A stretch of 64,000 nucleotides of DNA from Dorea formicigenerans (GCF_025150245.1 NZ_CP102279.1:3124305-3188304), one strand, 5' to 3'. Positions 1 to 9,009 are shown, counted from the stretch's first letter. Translations and numbers: made by a program. The notes: a model not told the origin generated them from the sequence alone.

Positions 1-1
1 A

Positions 2-1774
2 CATGTCTATGACTTATCCGGAAGTAAAAAGCCGGTGAAACGATTATGGATCAGTTCTCTGGAAGATTCAGCAATCCTTGATGGAATGCAGCATCTGAGA
101 TCCGCAGAGGAATACCGACATCTGGCCGAAGCTGCTGTATGCCGTTCTCAGGCTGACTGGCTGGTAGGAATGAATGCAACCAGAGCTTATACCACAAAGT
201 ACTTCAAAAAGCTGACCGTTGGAAGGGTTCAGACACCGACACTTGCCATGTTGGTGGAACGTGCCGGACAGATCAGCAATTTCCAGAAAGAAAAGTATTT
301 CAATGTGGAACTCGATTGTGATGGAATTCCGGCTGTAAAGCCAAAAATCTTTGATCCGGATGAGGCGGAACAGTTAAGAAGTAGATGCCAGGGAAGTGAA
401 GCTATTGTCACAGCAGTAAAAGAAACGGAAAAGAAAGTAAAAGCACCAAAGCTTTATGATCTGACCACACTGCAGAGAGAAGCAAACCGTATCTACGGAA
501 TGACAGCCAAACAGACACTGGATACCGCTCAGAGCCTGTATGAAAAGAAACTGATCACTTATCCAAGAACGGACAGCCAGTATCTGACCGAAGATATGGA
601 GCAGACAGCAAGAAATGTGGTTCGTCAGATTTATGAGAAATATCAACTGACAGGTCCGTTTGATCAGCCGGAGCAGCCAGATGTGAAGAAAGTCATGAAT
701 AACAGCAAGGTGACAGATCACCATGCAATCATTCCAACGATGGAACTTGCATCCTGCCATCTGGATGAATTGAAATCCTGGGAAGAAAAGATTCTTTTCC
801 TGATTGCAGTCCATACGGTCATGGCAATGAGTAAGGATCACATTTACCAGGAAACAGAGATTGAAGTGGAATGCCTGGGAGAAATCTTCAAAGCAAAAGG
901 AAGAACTGTGTTGCAGGATGGATGGAAACTCTTTGAAAACTGCTTCAAGAATAAGGATCGCATGGCAATCGTAGATCCGGATCAGGAAATGAAAGAGAGG
1001 ATGCCGAAAGTAACCCAGGGACAGACTTTCTATGCTGTAGCTGCAGAAAAGACAGAACATTTTACATCGCCACCAAAACCATACAGTGAAGATACTCTCC
1101 TTGCAGCAATGGAAACTGCTGGAAATAAGGAATTCGATGAAGACACAGAAAAGAAAGGATTAGGAACTCCGGCAACAAGAGCTGGTATCATCGAAAAACT
1201 GATCTATTCCCAGTATGCCACCCGAAAAGGGAAACAGATCCTTCCAACAGATGATGGAAAAGTCCTTGTGGAGATCCTGCCAGACTTTCTGAAATCTGCA
1301 AGTATGACTGCAGAATGGGAAAATCAGCTGCTCTTGATGGAGCATGGAGAGATTGCACCGGAACAGTTTATGACCGAGATCAAAAACATGCTGACCATGA
1401 TGCTGAATGGATGCGATGCGATTTCCGAAGAAGAAACAAGAAGATTTCAGACCAGAGAAAGCATTGGAACATGTCCGGTATGTGGAAGCCTGGTATATGA
1501 AAGCAAAACCAACTTCTATTGTAGCAACCACGATTGTCACTTTGCTCTCTGGAAAGATAACCGCTATCTGCAGAGCATGGAAAAAACCATGGATAAAAAG
1601 ATGGCTGCAGAACTTCTGAAAAGTGGATGTGTGCATGTAAAAGACCTGTATTCCAGAAAGAAGAATATGTACTTTGAGGCAGATCTTCATATGGATGCAG
1701 ATGAAACCGGAAGGGTGAATTTTTCTTTATCCTTTCCCAAAAAGAAACCAAAAAACAAAAGCAAAAAGAAATAA
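2..1774 (+). CDS. topB: DNA topoisomerase III (type IA), 5' end outside window
   Basis: Type IA topoisomerase that relaxes or decatenates DNA through a tyrosine-linked single-strand break; homologues are standard in Firmicute conjugative elements. The frame is open back to base 2, with residues typical of the TOPRIM-to-core junction (YDLSGSKKPVKRLWISS), so the GTG at 35 is not the start and the N-terminal TOPRIM domain lies outside the window. The core shows GRVQTPTLAMLVERA, the active-site tyrosine in TYPRTDS near base 559, and HHAIIPT. The C-terminus has a zinc-ribbon-like CPVCG...CSNHDC pattern and a lysine-rich tail. The next gene follows after 28 bases with its own AGGAGG site, consistent with one transfer operon. 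Confidence 0.95.
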   Translation, partial: HVYDLSGSKKPVKRLWISSLEDSAILDGMQHLRSAEEYRHLAEAAVCRSQADWLVGMNATRAYTTKYFKKLTVGRVQTPTLAMLVERAGQISNFQKEKYFNVELDCDGIPAVKPKIFDPDEAEQLRSRCQGSEAIVTAVKETEKKVKAPKLYDLTTLQREANRIYGMTAKQTLDTAQSLYEKKLITYPRTDSQYLTEDMEQTARNVVRQIYEKYQLTGPFDQPEQPDVKKVMNNSKVTDHHAIIPTMELASCHLDELKSWEEKILFLIAVHTVMAMSKDHIYQETEIEVECLGEIFKAKGRTVLQDGWKLFENCFKNKDRMAIVDPDQEMKERMPKVTQGQTFYAVAAEKTEHFTSPPKPYSEDTLLAAMETAGNKEFDEDTEKKGLGTPATRAGIIEKLIYSQYATRKGKQILPTDDGKVLVEILPDFLKSASMTAEWENQLLLMEHGEIAPEQFMTEIKNMLTMMLNGCDAISEEETRRFQTRESIGTCPVCGSLVYESKTNFYCSNHDCHFALWKDNRYLQSMEKTMDKKMAAELLKSGCVHVKDLYSRKKNMYFEADLHMDADETGRVNFSLSFPKKKPKNKSKKK

Positions 1775-1802
1775 GAAAACAGATTAGAGGAGGAAACGAA
1801 GA

Positions 1803-2852
1803 ATGAATTTTAATGAATTTGTAAATGAAGTAAAGGACAATATCAGACTCTTTTTACCGAAGGATTATGAGAATGCTGAGGTGTCAACGATGGAGTGTCA
1901 GAAACTGAACCGTGCCTATACGGGATTGATGGTGAGAAAAGAAGGGGAGATGCTTACTCCAACAATTAATCTTAACCAACTGTATGAAGCATATAAAGCA
2001 CAGCCTGGCGTAACAATGGAAACTGTATGTAGAAAGATTGCAGATATAGTCATTGAGGCACCGATACAGGTTGATCTGAAATCCATTTTAAATTATGAAG
2101 ATGTGAAGGACAAGCTGTTTATCCGTGTATCATCAGCCGAAGCAAATAAGGAAGTCCTCGAAAATGCGCCACACCATCTGAAGGAAGATCTCGCAATCAC
2201 CTATCATGTGGCAGTAGGCAAGGATCAGGATGGATTAAGTTCCATGTTTATCAAGAATGATCTGCTTGAACAGTATGGAATCTCTGCAGAACAGCTTCAT
2301 GAAGATGCGATGAAAAGTTCACCGCGTGTCATGGCTCCGGAGGTATCAAGTATAGGTGCATTGATAGATGAAATGTACCAGAAAAATATTCTCATGCTGA
2401 CACCGGATGAACGTGAAATGCTGCAGGAAACATTGCAGGAATCAAGCGAGATGCCGACATTCTTTGTTGTTACGAATACAGACAGAATTGATGGAGCCGG
2501 TGTGATCTTTTATCCGGAATTCATGGATAGCATGGGGGAACTTCTTGGAAATGATTTCTTCATTTTGCCATCATCCATCCATGAAATGCTGGTCTTGCCA
2601 GATGACGGGCAAGTGGATGCAGAAATGTTAAGAGATATGGTAAAAGAAGTCAATGCGACTCAGGTAGCACCAGCAGAACGCCTTACCAATGATGTATATC
2701 ACTTTGACACAAAGGATCACGTCTTTGAAAAAGCCGACAGATTTACAGAACGTCAGAAAGAAAAAGAAGCGCAGGCTGCAAAAACAGAGAAAGCAGGAAA
2801 AGAACAGCCGGATCAGAAACCGAAAACAAAGAAGCACGATATGGAACTCTAA
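1803..2852 (+). CDS. DUF5688 family protein of conjugative elements
   Basis: A 349-residue soluble protein that I recognise as the DUF5688 type commonly found in Firmicute integrative conjugative elements. Its function is unknown. It starts at an ATG preceded by a strong AGGAGG. It has no membrane segment or obvious catalytic motif; the last 40 residues are lysine- and glutamate-rich and probably disordered. It sits between topB and the RadC/ArdC-type gene, so a role in transfer or establishment is a guess from context only. Confidence 0.8.
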   Translation: MNFNEFVNEVKDNIRLFLPKDYENAEVSTMECQKLNRAYTGLMVRKEGEMLTPTINLNQLYEAYKAQPGVTMETVCRKIADIVIEAPIQVDLKSILNYEDVKDKLFIRVSSAEANKEVLENAPHHLKEDLAITYHVAVGKDQDGLSSMFIKNDLLEQYGISAEQLHEDAMKSSPRVMAPEVSSIGALIDEMYQKNILMLTPDEREMLQETLQESSEMPTFFVVTNTDRIDGAGVIFYPEFMDSMGELLGNDFFILPSSIHEMLVLPDDGQVDAEMLRDMVKEVNATQVAPAERLTNDVYHFDTKDHVFEKADRFTERQKEKEAQAAKTEKAGKEQPDQKPKTKKHDMEL

Positions 2853-2884
2853 TATCAAGCATGAAACCCGTTAAATGAGCAAAC

Positions 2885-2919
2885 GCCCTGCGGCATAAGG
2901 AAATGTCGTGGGGCATTTT
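2885..2919 (+). terminator. Hairpin between DUF5688 gene and next gene
   Basis: A 12-bp stem (GCCCTGCGGCAT paired with ATGTCGTGGGGC through several G-U pairs, 6-nt loop) is followed by ATTTT. It may be a leaky terminator or attenuator within the element's operon. The T tract is short. Confidence 0.5.
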
Positions 2920-2934
2920 GAAAAGGAGAAGATT

Positions 2935-3102
2935 ATGACGAAAGAGAACATTAAAACAAATACAAGCTTAAGATACAGCCAGTATCGAAAAAGATTATCA
3001 CACACATTTTCGTTTAAAAAATTGAAGAAGCAAATTGAGACGTTACATGATCAGGAATTTATTATAAATGTGCCGATTGGAGGTGTTGCTGATGGCAGAT
3101 AA
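2935..3102 (+). CDS. Small hypothetical protein ahead of RadC/ArdC fusion
   Basis: A 55-residue basic protein. I place the start at the ATG at 2935 because GAAAAGGAGAAG precedes it. Its 3' end overlaps the start of the downstream 860-residue gene by 11 bases, so the two are probably translationally coupled. No domain is recognised; it may be a small element-specific regulator or a leader peptide. Confidence 0.5.
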   Translation: MTKENIKTNTSLRYSQYRKRLSHTFSFKKLKKQIETLHDQEFIINVPIGGVADGR

Positions 3103-5674
3103 ATTAGAACAGGTAGCAATTCGTATGGTGGAACAGCCACCACTTTATAGTAATGAACCTATGAATAATCCAGATGTAGCAATTCGTGTTATGAATGAAT
3201 TTCTTTCCCAGATGGATCGGGAACTCTTTTGTATTGTTAATTTACAGGCAGATTTAACACCGATCAATATGAATATCGTATCTGTAGGATCGCTGAATGA
3301 AGCATTAATTAATCCAAGAGAAATATTTAAGAGTGCAATTCTTTCGAATGCTCATTCAATGATGCTCATTCATAATCATCCGTCCGGAAATCTGACACCA
3401 TCTACATCGGATATCCAGACTACAGCAAGAATGCAGGAATTAGGGGAATTGATGGGGATTTCATTGGTTGATCACATCATTACAGGACGGAATGGGAATT
3501 ACTATTCCTTTCGAGATAAAGGAGAATTTCCAGATAGCAGGGTTCGTTTTTCTACTCGTGTTGAAGATATTGATCTGACTAAAGGAATGGTGACTGAAGC
3601 CACCGCACCCTATGAAGAAGTAACAGATACAAAAGAAAAGGGTGACGTAAGAGATATTCCAACAGTGCAGACAGCAACAATTCCATTACCGGTTCAGGGA
3701 AAAGATATGGACAGCATTATGCAGTCACTGGAATCCGGTGTGGAAGAACTTTTTACAAGTAACCGCTATCAGGAATTTCTTAAAACCATGGCAAAGTTTC
3801 ACAATTATTCCTTTAATAATACAATGCTGATCGCCATGCAGCGACCGGATGCCACACTTGTTACCAGCTACAAAAACTGGCAGTCCATGGGTAGACAGGT
3901 CATGAAAGGCGAAAAAGGAATTACAATCATTGCACCGGCACCATATAAGAAAATGAAGGAAAAAGAGGTTCTGGATGAAAATCAGCGACCGATCATGGGA
4001 ACCGATGGAAAACCTAAGACTGAACAGGTGGAAGTTACAGTTCCGCATTTTAAAGCAGTTACCGTCTTTGATATTGCTCAGACATCCGGGGAACCAATCC
4101 AGACACTGGCACCGGAATTACTGACTGCAGCTGTACAGGATTTTGATTCTTTCATGCAGGCTATTCAGAAAATATCCCCAGTGCCGATACGATTCGATGA
4201 GATCGATGGCAATGCCAATGGATATTATCACAATGCAGATAAGGAAATCGTGATCAAAAAAGGACTCAGTGAAAGCCAGACCTTAAAGACTGCTATTCAT
4301 GAAACTGTCCATGCTAAACTGCATGACAAGGAAATCATGGAAAGCCTGGGTGTAGAAAAAGACCGTCTGACAAAAGAGGTTGAAGCAGAATCTGTTGCTT
4401 ACTGTGTGTGTTCTTCCTTTGGTTTGGATACATCGGATTACAGTTTTCCTTATATTGCAGGGTGGAGCAGCAGCCGGGAAATGAAGGAAATGAAAGCATC
4501 TATGGATGTGATCCGCAAGACAGCCGGTGAAATGATCGATCAGCTTACAGAAGAACTGGAAATCATTCTTGAAGAAAAACAGAAAACAGAATTACATGAA
4601 AAATACGGCATTCTGGTAGATGCACTGGAAGCAGCCGGATACCGCTATGATTATCGGGAAAGCGAACCGGGACATATTGTACTGGCACCGGATGGGACAC
4701 ATGAAATTGCCGGGTATTTGCAGTTTGAATCATGGGGAGATATCAAAGACTGGCTGGAAGATACGATTGCAGAAGGGACGGATGTTTCGGAGAGAGTTGA
4801 TCGGGCTATGTACCCATTTAAGTATGATTATACCCTAGAGGAAGAAATGTTCAGAGGTAATGGTGACCTCTATGCGATTTATCATGTGGATGAAGACACA
4901 CCGGGAAAACAACATTTATTTATGAATATGGCAATGGTCAAAGAAGATGGAATTACAATCGATGCAGAAAATTATAAATGTGTCTATTCTGGCAGATTAC
5001 ATGAAAATGAAAAGCTGGATGATTTGTACGCTATGTTCAACGATAATCCACCGGCAGATTATAAAGCACATGCTATGTCGGTCAGTGATGTTATCATTAC
5101 AAACCGTGGTGGGGATATGCAGGCATATTACGTGGATCGATTTGGATTTGCAGAACTTCCAGACTTTGCAGCACAAAGAGAAAAAATACTCGATATTGTC
5201 CCGGAAATAGAAAATGTGGATTATGAAAATGATCTTACATGTATCAGCTTTTATGCGGTTGAATGTGCTGAATTTCCTGTAATGGGTGAAGTACATTATG
5301 ACCTGACATTACCAGAAGCCTTGGAAGCTTATGAGAAAATCCCATCAGAACGTATGCATGGACTGAAATGTGTTGGCTTTGATCTGAAAGACGGAAGTGA
5401 TTATGAAGGAATGCAGAGTCTGATGATTGAAGGAAAAATACAGAAAGAATTTTTGAATTCGATTCCTGGATTTAGAGAAAATTCTTATGTGCAAAATGCA
5501 ATCAGTCGTGTGGAAAAATACTTGGAAGAAAGACATCCAAATGTGGAAAATCCTCTGGAATCCAATAAGAAAGTGGATAACGAAAAAAATATAAGAGAAG
5601 AAAAAAACGAGAAGGAGCTGAATATACAGATGAAACCAATACCGAAAAAGAAAAGGGGGGAAATGAGCCTATGA
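3092..5674 (+). CDS. RadC-JAB / ArdC / zinc-peptidase / YodL fusion, probable anti-restriction protein
   Basis: A multidomain protein of about 860 residues. The ATG at 3092 follows GGAGGTG at the right distance; the earlier in-frame ATG at 3068 has no site. Domains in order: a RadC-like JAB domain (HNHPSG near residue 93); an ArdC-type N-terminal ssDNA-binding domain at about 200-330 (FHNYSFNNTMLI, WQSMGRQVMKGEKGI); an ImmA/IrrE-like zinc peptidase with HETVH near residue 403; a YodL-like domain around 600-720; an LPD25-like segment; and a charged tail. ArdC-type proteins protect incoming single-stranded DNA from restriction, so this one is probably made early in recipients. That role is inferred from family membership. 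The stop overlaps the next gene's start (ATGA). Confidence 0.85.
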   Translation: MADKLEQVAIRMVEQPPLYSNEPMNNPDVAIRVMNEFLSQMDRELFCIVNLQADLTPINMNIVSVGSLNEALINPREIFKSAILSNAHSMMLIHNHPSGNLTPSTSDIQTTARMQELGELMGISLVDHIITGRNGNYYSFRDKGEFPDSRVRFSTRVEDIDLTKGMVTEATAPYEEVTDTKEKGDVRDIPTVQTATIPLPVQGKDMDSIMQSLESGVEELFTSNRYQEFLKTMAKFHNYSFNNTMLIAMQRPDATLVTSYKNWQSMGRQVMKGEKGITIIAPAPYKKMKEKEVLDENQRPIMGTDGKPKTEQVEVTVPHFKAVTVFDIAQTSGEPIQTLAPELLTAAVQDFDSFMQAIQKISPVPIRFDEIDGNANGYYHNADKEIVIKKGLSESQTLKTAIHETVHAKLHDKEIMESLGVEKDRLTKEVEAESVAYCVCSSFGLDTSDYSFPYIAGWSSSREMKEMKASMDVIRKTAGEMIDQLTEELEIILEEKQKTELHEKYGILVDALEAAGYRYDYRESEPGHIVLAPDGTHEIAGYLQFESWGDIKDWLEDTIAEGTDVSERVDRAMYPFKYDYTLEEEMFRGNGDLYAIYHVDEDTPGKQHLFMNMAMVKEDGITIDAENYKCVYSGRLHENEKLDDLYAMFNDNPPADYKAHAMSVSDVIITNRGGDMQAYYVDRFGFAELPDFAAQREKILDIVPEIENVDYENDLTCISFYAVECAEFPVMGEVHYDLTLPEALEAYEKIPSERMHGLKCVGFDLKDGSDYEGMQSLMIEGKIQKEFLNSIPGFRENSYVQNAISRVEKYLEERHPNVENPLESNKKVDNEKNIREEKNEKELNIQMKPIPKKKRGEMSL

Positions 5675-5931
5675 GAAATGTAAACCTGGAAGAAAACGAA
5701 CTGACTATTACTGCTATCTTCCAGCAGCACACAAAGGAAGAAACAATCCAAACACTGAAAGAAGCTTTGGAAGTTTTGGAACAGGAAGAAAGTGATCCTG
5801 AGAATGATGAAATAATTGAGATCATCAATTCTACAGTTGGAAAATTACAGCAGATCGAAGACAAATACTACTATTCTCTGGATCTGAATTATTATCTGAA
5901 TAACTTGGAGGATGATGCCTATGAAGCTTAA
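5671..5931 (+). CDS. Transposon-transfer assisting protein (TTRAP-like)
   Basis: An 86-residue acidic protein resembling the small transposon-transfer assisting family: an EENELTITAIF-like opening, a helical middle, and a KLQQIEDKYYYSLDL-like end. It starts inside the stop codon of the preceding fusion gene and ends inside the next gene, so three genes are stitched together by overlaps. The molecular role is unknown. Its position within the transfer operon is typical of the family. Confidence 0.7.
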   Translation: MRNVNLEENELTITAIFQQHTKEETIQTLKEALEVLEQEESDPENDEIIEIINSTVGKLQQIEDKYYYSLDLNYYLNNLEDDAYEA

Positions 5932-6805
5932 TCAATTTGCAGTCTACCGAGTAGATCAGCAGACAGCAGGAAAAGCACTGTGGCATCTGCCATATCAAGA
6001 GGCAAGACAGCAGAATGTGTCGATTACTGTCGAAAATTACCGATTAATCTCGATTCATGAAATGCAGGAAAATGAAAAAGTCGCTGACATCTGGAAACGG
6101 ACGAAAAATCAATGCGAAGTCAGTGACGTGCTCGTATTGAACAAGAATGGAGAAATCAGCTGCTACTATGTAGATGAGAACTATCCACAGTATCTGGCCG
6201 GATTTATTCGTATCAACACATCCGGTGCACTGATCACTATGGAAACTGAGAATTATCAGATTGATGGGAAAAAGGGGAACTGGATTGCAACAGACACCGT
6301 CATTATTGATGGAAAACAGTTTTATTTGATGGAACATCAGGTATACCGAGATCAGGCCCAGGGTGTTATCCTGGATGCTTATGGAAAAATGGTTGTCGAA
6401 GAATGTAAGAAATTCGATGAAAAGACAAAACAAAAGATTCATGATTACATCCAACAGCAGGTACCGCTAAATCCGGTCGAACAGCTAAAACAAGATGGTA
6501 AAATCCGTCTGGAACATTACCAGAAATTCTACCAGAACGGCACTTATGAACGAAGCAGAGAATCTGGTACAGAAGCTAACTATGATATGGTGGACGGTCT
6601 GGTGAATAATCAGAAGAAGAACCTGGAAAAAATTTCTGATGCACGCAACAACAAACAGACGTCCCGAAATCAACAAAATAATAAACCTAAGAAACGAAGG
6701 TCCGTAATCAAACGACTGCATCAGAAACAGATTGCCATTGCTCGCCGGTCCGGAAAGCCGATACCAAAGTACCTGGATCAGGAAATGGAAAGAAAGCGGG
6801 GATAG
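5921..6805 (+). CDS. YodL / DUF4316-like conjugative element protein
   Basis: A 294-residue protein. Two in-frame ATGs exist (5912 and 5921); I choose 5921 because GGAGG at 5907 is about 9 bases upstream. The N-terminus (FAVYRVDQQTAGKALWHLPY) resembles the YodL domain, which also appears in the preceding fusion protein. The C-terminal 90 residues are strongly basic (KKRRSVIKRLHQKQ) and suggest nucleic-acid contact. Proteins annotated DUF4316/YodL are common in Firmicute conjugative elements; no biochemical role is established that I can name. Confidence 0.7.
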   Translation: MKLNQFAVYRVDQQTAGKALWHLPYQEARQQNVSITVENYRLISIHEMQENEKVADIWKRTKNQCEVSDVLVLNKNGEISCYYVDENYPQYLAGFIRINTSGALITMETENYQIDGKKGNWIATDTVIIDGKQFYLMEHQVYRDQAQGVILDAYGKMVVEECKKFDEKTKQKIHDYIQQQVPLNPVEQLKQDGKIRLEHYQKFYQNGTYERSRESGTEANYDMVDGLVNNQKKNLEKISDARNNKQTSRNQQNNKPKKRRSVIKRLHQKQIAIARRSGKPIPKYLDQEMERKRG

Positions 6806-6808
6806 AAT

Positions 6809-7099
6809 ATGCGAAGGTTAAAGTGTGAAAAAGAAACGATTATTCTGACTAATGAAGATGATGGATTCTATGATGTGTATACCTTCAATCAGAGCTTGCA
6901 GAAACGGTTGAGGTCTTTTGCGGAGAAGTATCCGGATGATTGCTGGTTGAAAGGATCTTCGGAGGATGGTAGTGAAACGTATATGATTAAAAAAGGGCGG
7001 TTATCATTGAATTTAAGACCACCCTATTCCAAGGATAGAATTCATAAAGCAACCGAACGAATTATTGAAGAACAGAAAGAGCAATCGAAGGATTCATAG
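6809..7099 (+). CDS. Conserved hypothetical protein of conjugative elements
   Basis: A 96-residue protein beginning 3 bases after the preceding stop, so it is probably the last gene of the operon. The pattern (DGFYDVYTFNQSLQKRL, then a serine/arginine-rich second half) matches a small protein I have seen repeatedly in such elements without an assigned function. No membrane segment or catalytic motif is visible. Confidence 0.6.
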   Translation: MRRLKCEKETIILTNEDDGFYDVYTFNQSLQKRLRSFAEKYPDDCWLKGSSEDGSETYMIKKGRLSLNLRPPYSKDRIHKATERIIEEQKEQSKDS

Positions 7100-7175
7100 A
7101 ATGCGATTTAAGAGAAAAAAGCCTCATGACCATGAGAAAAAATGAAAGCAAAATACGTTAGCTGATAAAGTGTAT

Positions 7176-7213
7176 AGGCTCAAAAGGGAAAGTGCCCTTT
7201 TGGGCCTTTTTAA
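7176..7213 (+). terminator. Rho-independent terminator after transfer operon
   Basis: Stem AGGCTCAAAAGGG pairs with CCCTTTTGGGCCT (one G-U pair, 5- to 6-nt loop) and is followed by TTTTT. It closes the operon that runs from topB to the 96-residue gene. Confidence 0.9.
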
Positions 7214-7222
7214 TTTAAAATA

Positions 7223-7234
7223 GTTCTAAAGAAC
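7223..7234. promoter_or_regulatory. Putative operator GTTCTAAAGAAC
   Basis: Inverted repeat GTTCT-AA-AGAAC upstream of the XRE regulator. Related copies occur at 7261-7272 (GTTTTAAAGATC), 7304-7312 (GTTCTAAAG, merging into the ribosome binding site), 7714-7723 (GTTCTAAAGA) and 7733-7745 (degenerate), around both the regulator gene and the gene after it. This spacing suggests an autoregulatory operator family. Confidence 0.55.
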
Positions 7235-7323
7235 AAGTTAACAATCTGTAGATTCTGTATGTTTTAAAGATCAATCGTTATACTAATTTTAGACCGAATT
7301 ATCGTTCTAAAGGAGGTGTCACA

Positions 7324-7638
7324 ATGGATTTAAAGGCGGTTGGTCAGAGAATAAAAGCTGCAAGGGAAGCTAAGAATCTTACACAAGAAGAATTGGCAGG
7401 ACTGGTAAACTTGAGTCCAACTCATGTAAGTGTTATAGAGAGAGGACTGAAAGTAACAAAACTTGATACTTTTATTGCGATTGCAAATGCATTAGATGTT
7501 TCAGCAGATACACTATTGATTGATGTTGTGACACATTCGGTTAGCGGCGTTACGAATGAATTATCTGAAATGATAGAGAAACTACCTAAAGAAAAGCAAC
7601 AGAGAATTATCAATGCAGTGAGAGCATTGGTGGAATAA
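7324..7638 (+). CDS. XRE-family transcriptional regulator
   Basis: A 104-residue Cro/CI-type repressor. The helix-turn-helix covers about residues 7-60 (LTQEELAGLVNLSPTHVSVIERG); the remaining 40 residues form a short helical tail ending EKLPKEKQQRIINAVRALVE. It starts at an ATG after AAAGGAGGTGTC. Its promoter region holds at least three GTTCTAAAG-type repeats, and the same motif precedes the next gene, so it probably represses itself and that neighbour. Confidence 0.9.
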   Translation: MDLKAVGQRIKAAREAKNLTQEELAGLVNLSPTHVSVIERGLKVTKLDTFIAIANALDVSADTLLIDVVTHSVSGVTNELSEMIEKLPKEKQQRIINAVRALVE

Positions 7639-7648
7639 ATACGTGAAT

Positions 7649-7680
7649 AAGAAGATGGAAGGGCTTATTGCTCTTCTTTT
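7649..7680 (+). terminator. Weak terminator after XRE gene
   Basis: AAGAAGA at 7649 pairs with TCTTCTT at 7672 across a 16-nt loop and runs into TTTTTT. The loop is long, so efficiency is uncertain. Confidence 0.45.
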
Positions 7681-7753
7681 TTATTTGGTTTAACGTGAAA
7701 ATATGATATAGTAGTTCTAAAGACTTATATATAATTCTGAGGAACTTGATAAA

Positions 7754-8182
7754 ATGAAGAAAAATAATATAACACTTGTATTTGTTGCTATCGTTTTTTC
7801 GATTATTGTTGGAATGATAATTGGAAAAAGCTTATTAAAGTATAAAGAAGGTGATCCAGATGTAGTTGGCAGTTTTTCTATGAATAGAGATGAAAATCTT
7901 ACAGTAGTTGCTAACAGAAAAAATATTTCTGATAAAGAAGCATTTGCAAGACTGCTTTTAAAAATGTATAAAGAGAATTCATTTCATTCAATAAAATTTT
8001 CTACAGATCATGGATATGCAACCAGCCTTGATATGACCGTATATTCTTGGAAAGAAGATATCGAAAATGGCGAATCCATTATGCAGATAGAATTTAGACC
8101 AATTGAATATGGAAAAGATTATGATCTTGTTCATAATCCGGATAAATATGTGCTTTTTATCGATGGAACAGAAATAAAATGA
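7754..8182 (+). CDS. Membrane-anchored hypothetical protein
   Basis: A 142-residue protein with one N-terminal hydrophobic segment (about residues 7-28) and a soluble, probably extracytoplasmic, remainder. No family is recognised. GAGGAACTTGATAAA precedes the ATG. Upstream GTTCTAAAGA and a degenerate TTCTGAGGAAC repeat match the operator motif of the preceding XRE gene, so its expression is probably tied to that regulator. Confidence 0.6.
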   Translation: MKKNNITLVFVAIVFSIIVGMIIGKSLLKYKEGDPDVVGSFSMNRDENLTVVANRKNISDKEAFARLLLKMYKENSFHSIKFSTDHGYATSLDMTVYSWKEDIENGESIMQIEFRPIEYGKDYDLVHNPDKYVLFIDGTEIK

Positions 8183-8269
8183 AATATATAGATATGCAGA
8201 TAAAGCGCAGAAAAAGAGGATTGCTCAACACAGGAGGATATTTTCAATTACCCTCAAAATGATAAAAGC

Positions 8270-8294
8270 GAGGCAGCGGAAAATCCGTTGCCTC
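8270..8294. terminator. Hairpin between convergent genes
   Basis: GAGGCAGCGGA pairs with TCCGTTGCCTC (one wobble) around an AAA loop. Moderately T-rich sequence follows on both strands, so it may end transcription of the plus-strand gene before it and the minus-strand XRE gene after it. Confidence 0.6.
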
Positions 8295-8312
8295 ATTTCA
8301 GTATTATGACAA

Positions 8313-8591
8313 TTAATCTAGTTCCGCCCCTAACTCATACCTCCAATATTCTGCCGCTTCATACTCTCTAGGTTCTGAGAGTACTGGTACGGTAAAGAGT
8401 TCAACCGGAACACCGAGTGTTGATGCGAAGAGTTTCATAAGATCCTCTTTTGGTGTTCGGACATCGCCTTCATATTGAGCAATCCGGACATCAGCACAGC
8501 TGTCGGGAAATCCAACAGCTATGCCAAGTTCTTTCTGGGTGAGATGATTTTTCTGTCTTAAGTGTTTTAATTTTCTTCCAAATGTAATCAT
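8313..8591 (-). CDS. XRE-family transcriptional regulator, short
   Basis: A 92-residue protein with a helix-turn-helix at about residues 4-62 (LTQKELGIAVGF...VRIAQYEGDVRTP). I place the start at 8591 (MITFGRKLKHLR) because AGGAG lies about 9 bases upstream; a longer in-frame start would run into the dUTPase gene. It starts 4 bases after the dUTPase stop and is probably the last gene of the operon Nmad1-thyX-dut-xre. Confidence 0.85.
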   Translation of the reverse strand: MITFGRKLKHLRQKNHLTQKELGIAVGFPDSCADVRIAQYEGDVRTPKEDLMKLFASTLGVPVELFTVPVLSEPREYEAAEYWRYELGAELD

Positions 8592-8595
8592 AGTA

Positions 8596-9009
8596 TTATT
8601 CTCCTGTACTTCCAAAAGCCCCGGTTCCTCGTTCATTACCAAGGTCCAGGACAAAATCTGCGATCACGACCGGTGTAATCACCAGCTGACCGACGCGTGT
8701 GTCTTTATGAATGGTCTGAGAAGATGTGCTCACATTGCTGATAATGGCATGAATCTCACCACGGTAACCGGAATCAATCGGTGGAAGTTCGCATACCAGT
8801 CCTTTTGCTGCCATGCTGCTTCGTGGAAAGACATATCCGGCAAATCCATCTGGGATGATGAGACCGAATCCAAGTGGAATTCTTGCAACCTCGCCTGGTT
8901 TTAATACGCAATCATAAGGCATGAATACATCCGCACCGGCATCATTTTCATGTGGTCGGAAGGGATGATGATCTGCTTTCAGACCAAAGTCAATCAGTTT
9001 AATCTTTAT
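8596..9009 (-). CDS. dut: dUTP diphosphatase with apparent ATA start
   Basis: Trimeric-type dUTPase that hydrolyses dUTP to dUMP and pyrophosphate, limiting uracil in DNA and supplying dUMP to the adjacent ThyX. All five motifs are visible: HENDAGADV, PRSSMAAKG, IDSGYRGE, GQLVITP and RGTGAFGSTG. The first ATG of the frame (8922) would remove motif I. The frame is open to a stop just upstream and contains no ATG, GTG or TTG before motif I; the family's usual opening (MKIKLI) aligns with ATA-AAG-ATT at 9009, placed 9 bases after GGAGG. The start is therefore probably ATA (or ATT), overlapping the thyX stop, with translational coupling. Confidence 0.8.
   Translation of the reverse strand: MKIKLIDFGLKADHHPFRPHENDAGADVFMPYDCVLKPGEVARIPLGFGLIIPDGFAGYVFPRSSMAAKGLVCELPPIDSGYRGEIHAIISNVSTSSQTIHKDTRVGQLVITPVVIADFVLDLGNERGTGAFGSTGE

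Noticed and set aside
374..1690. Long minus-strand frames opposite topB
   Set aside because: Shadows of the topB reading frame, without ribosome binding sites or family likeness.
8596..8922. dUTPase starting at the ATG at 8922
   Set aside because: This would remove catalytic motif I (HENDAGADV), which is plainly encoded just upstream in the same frame.
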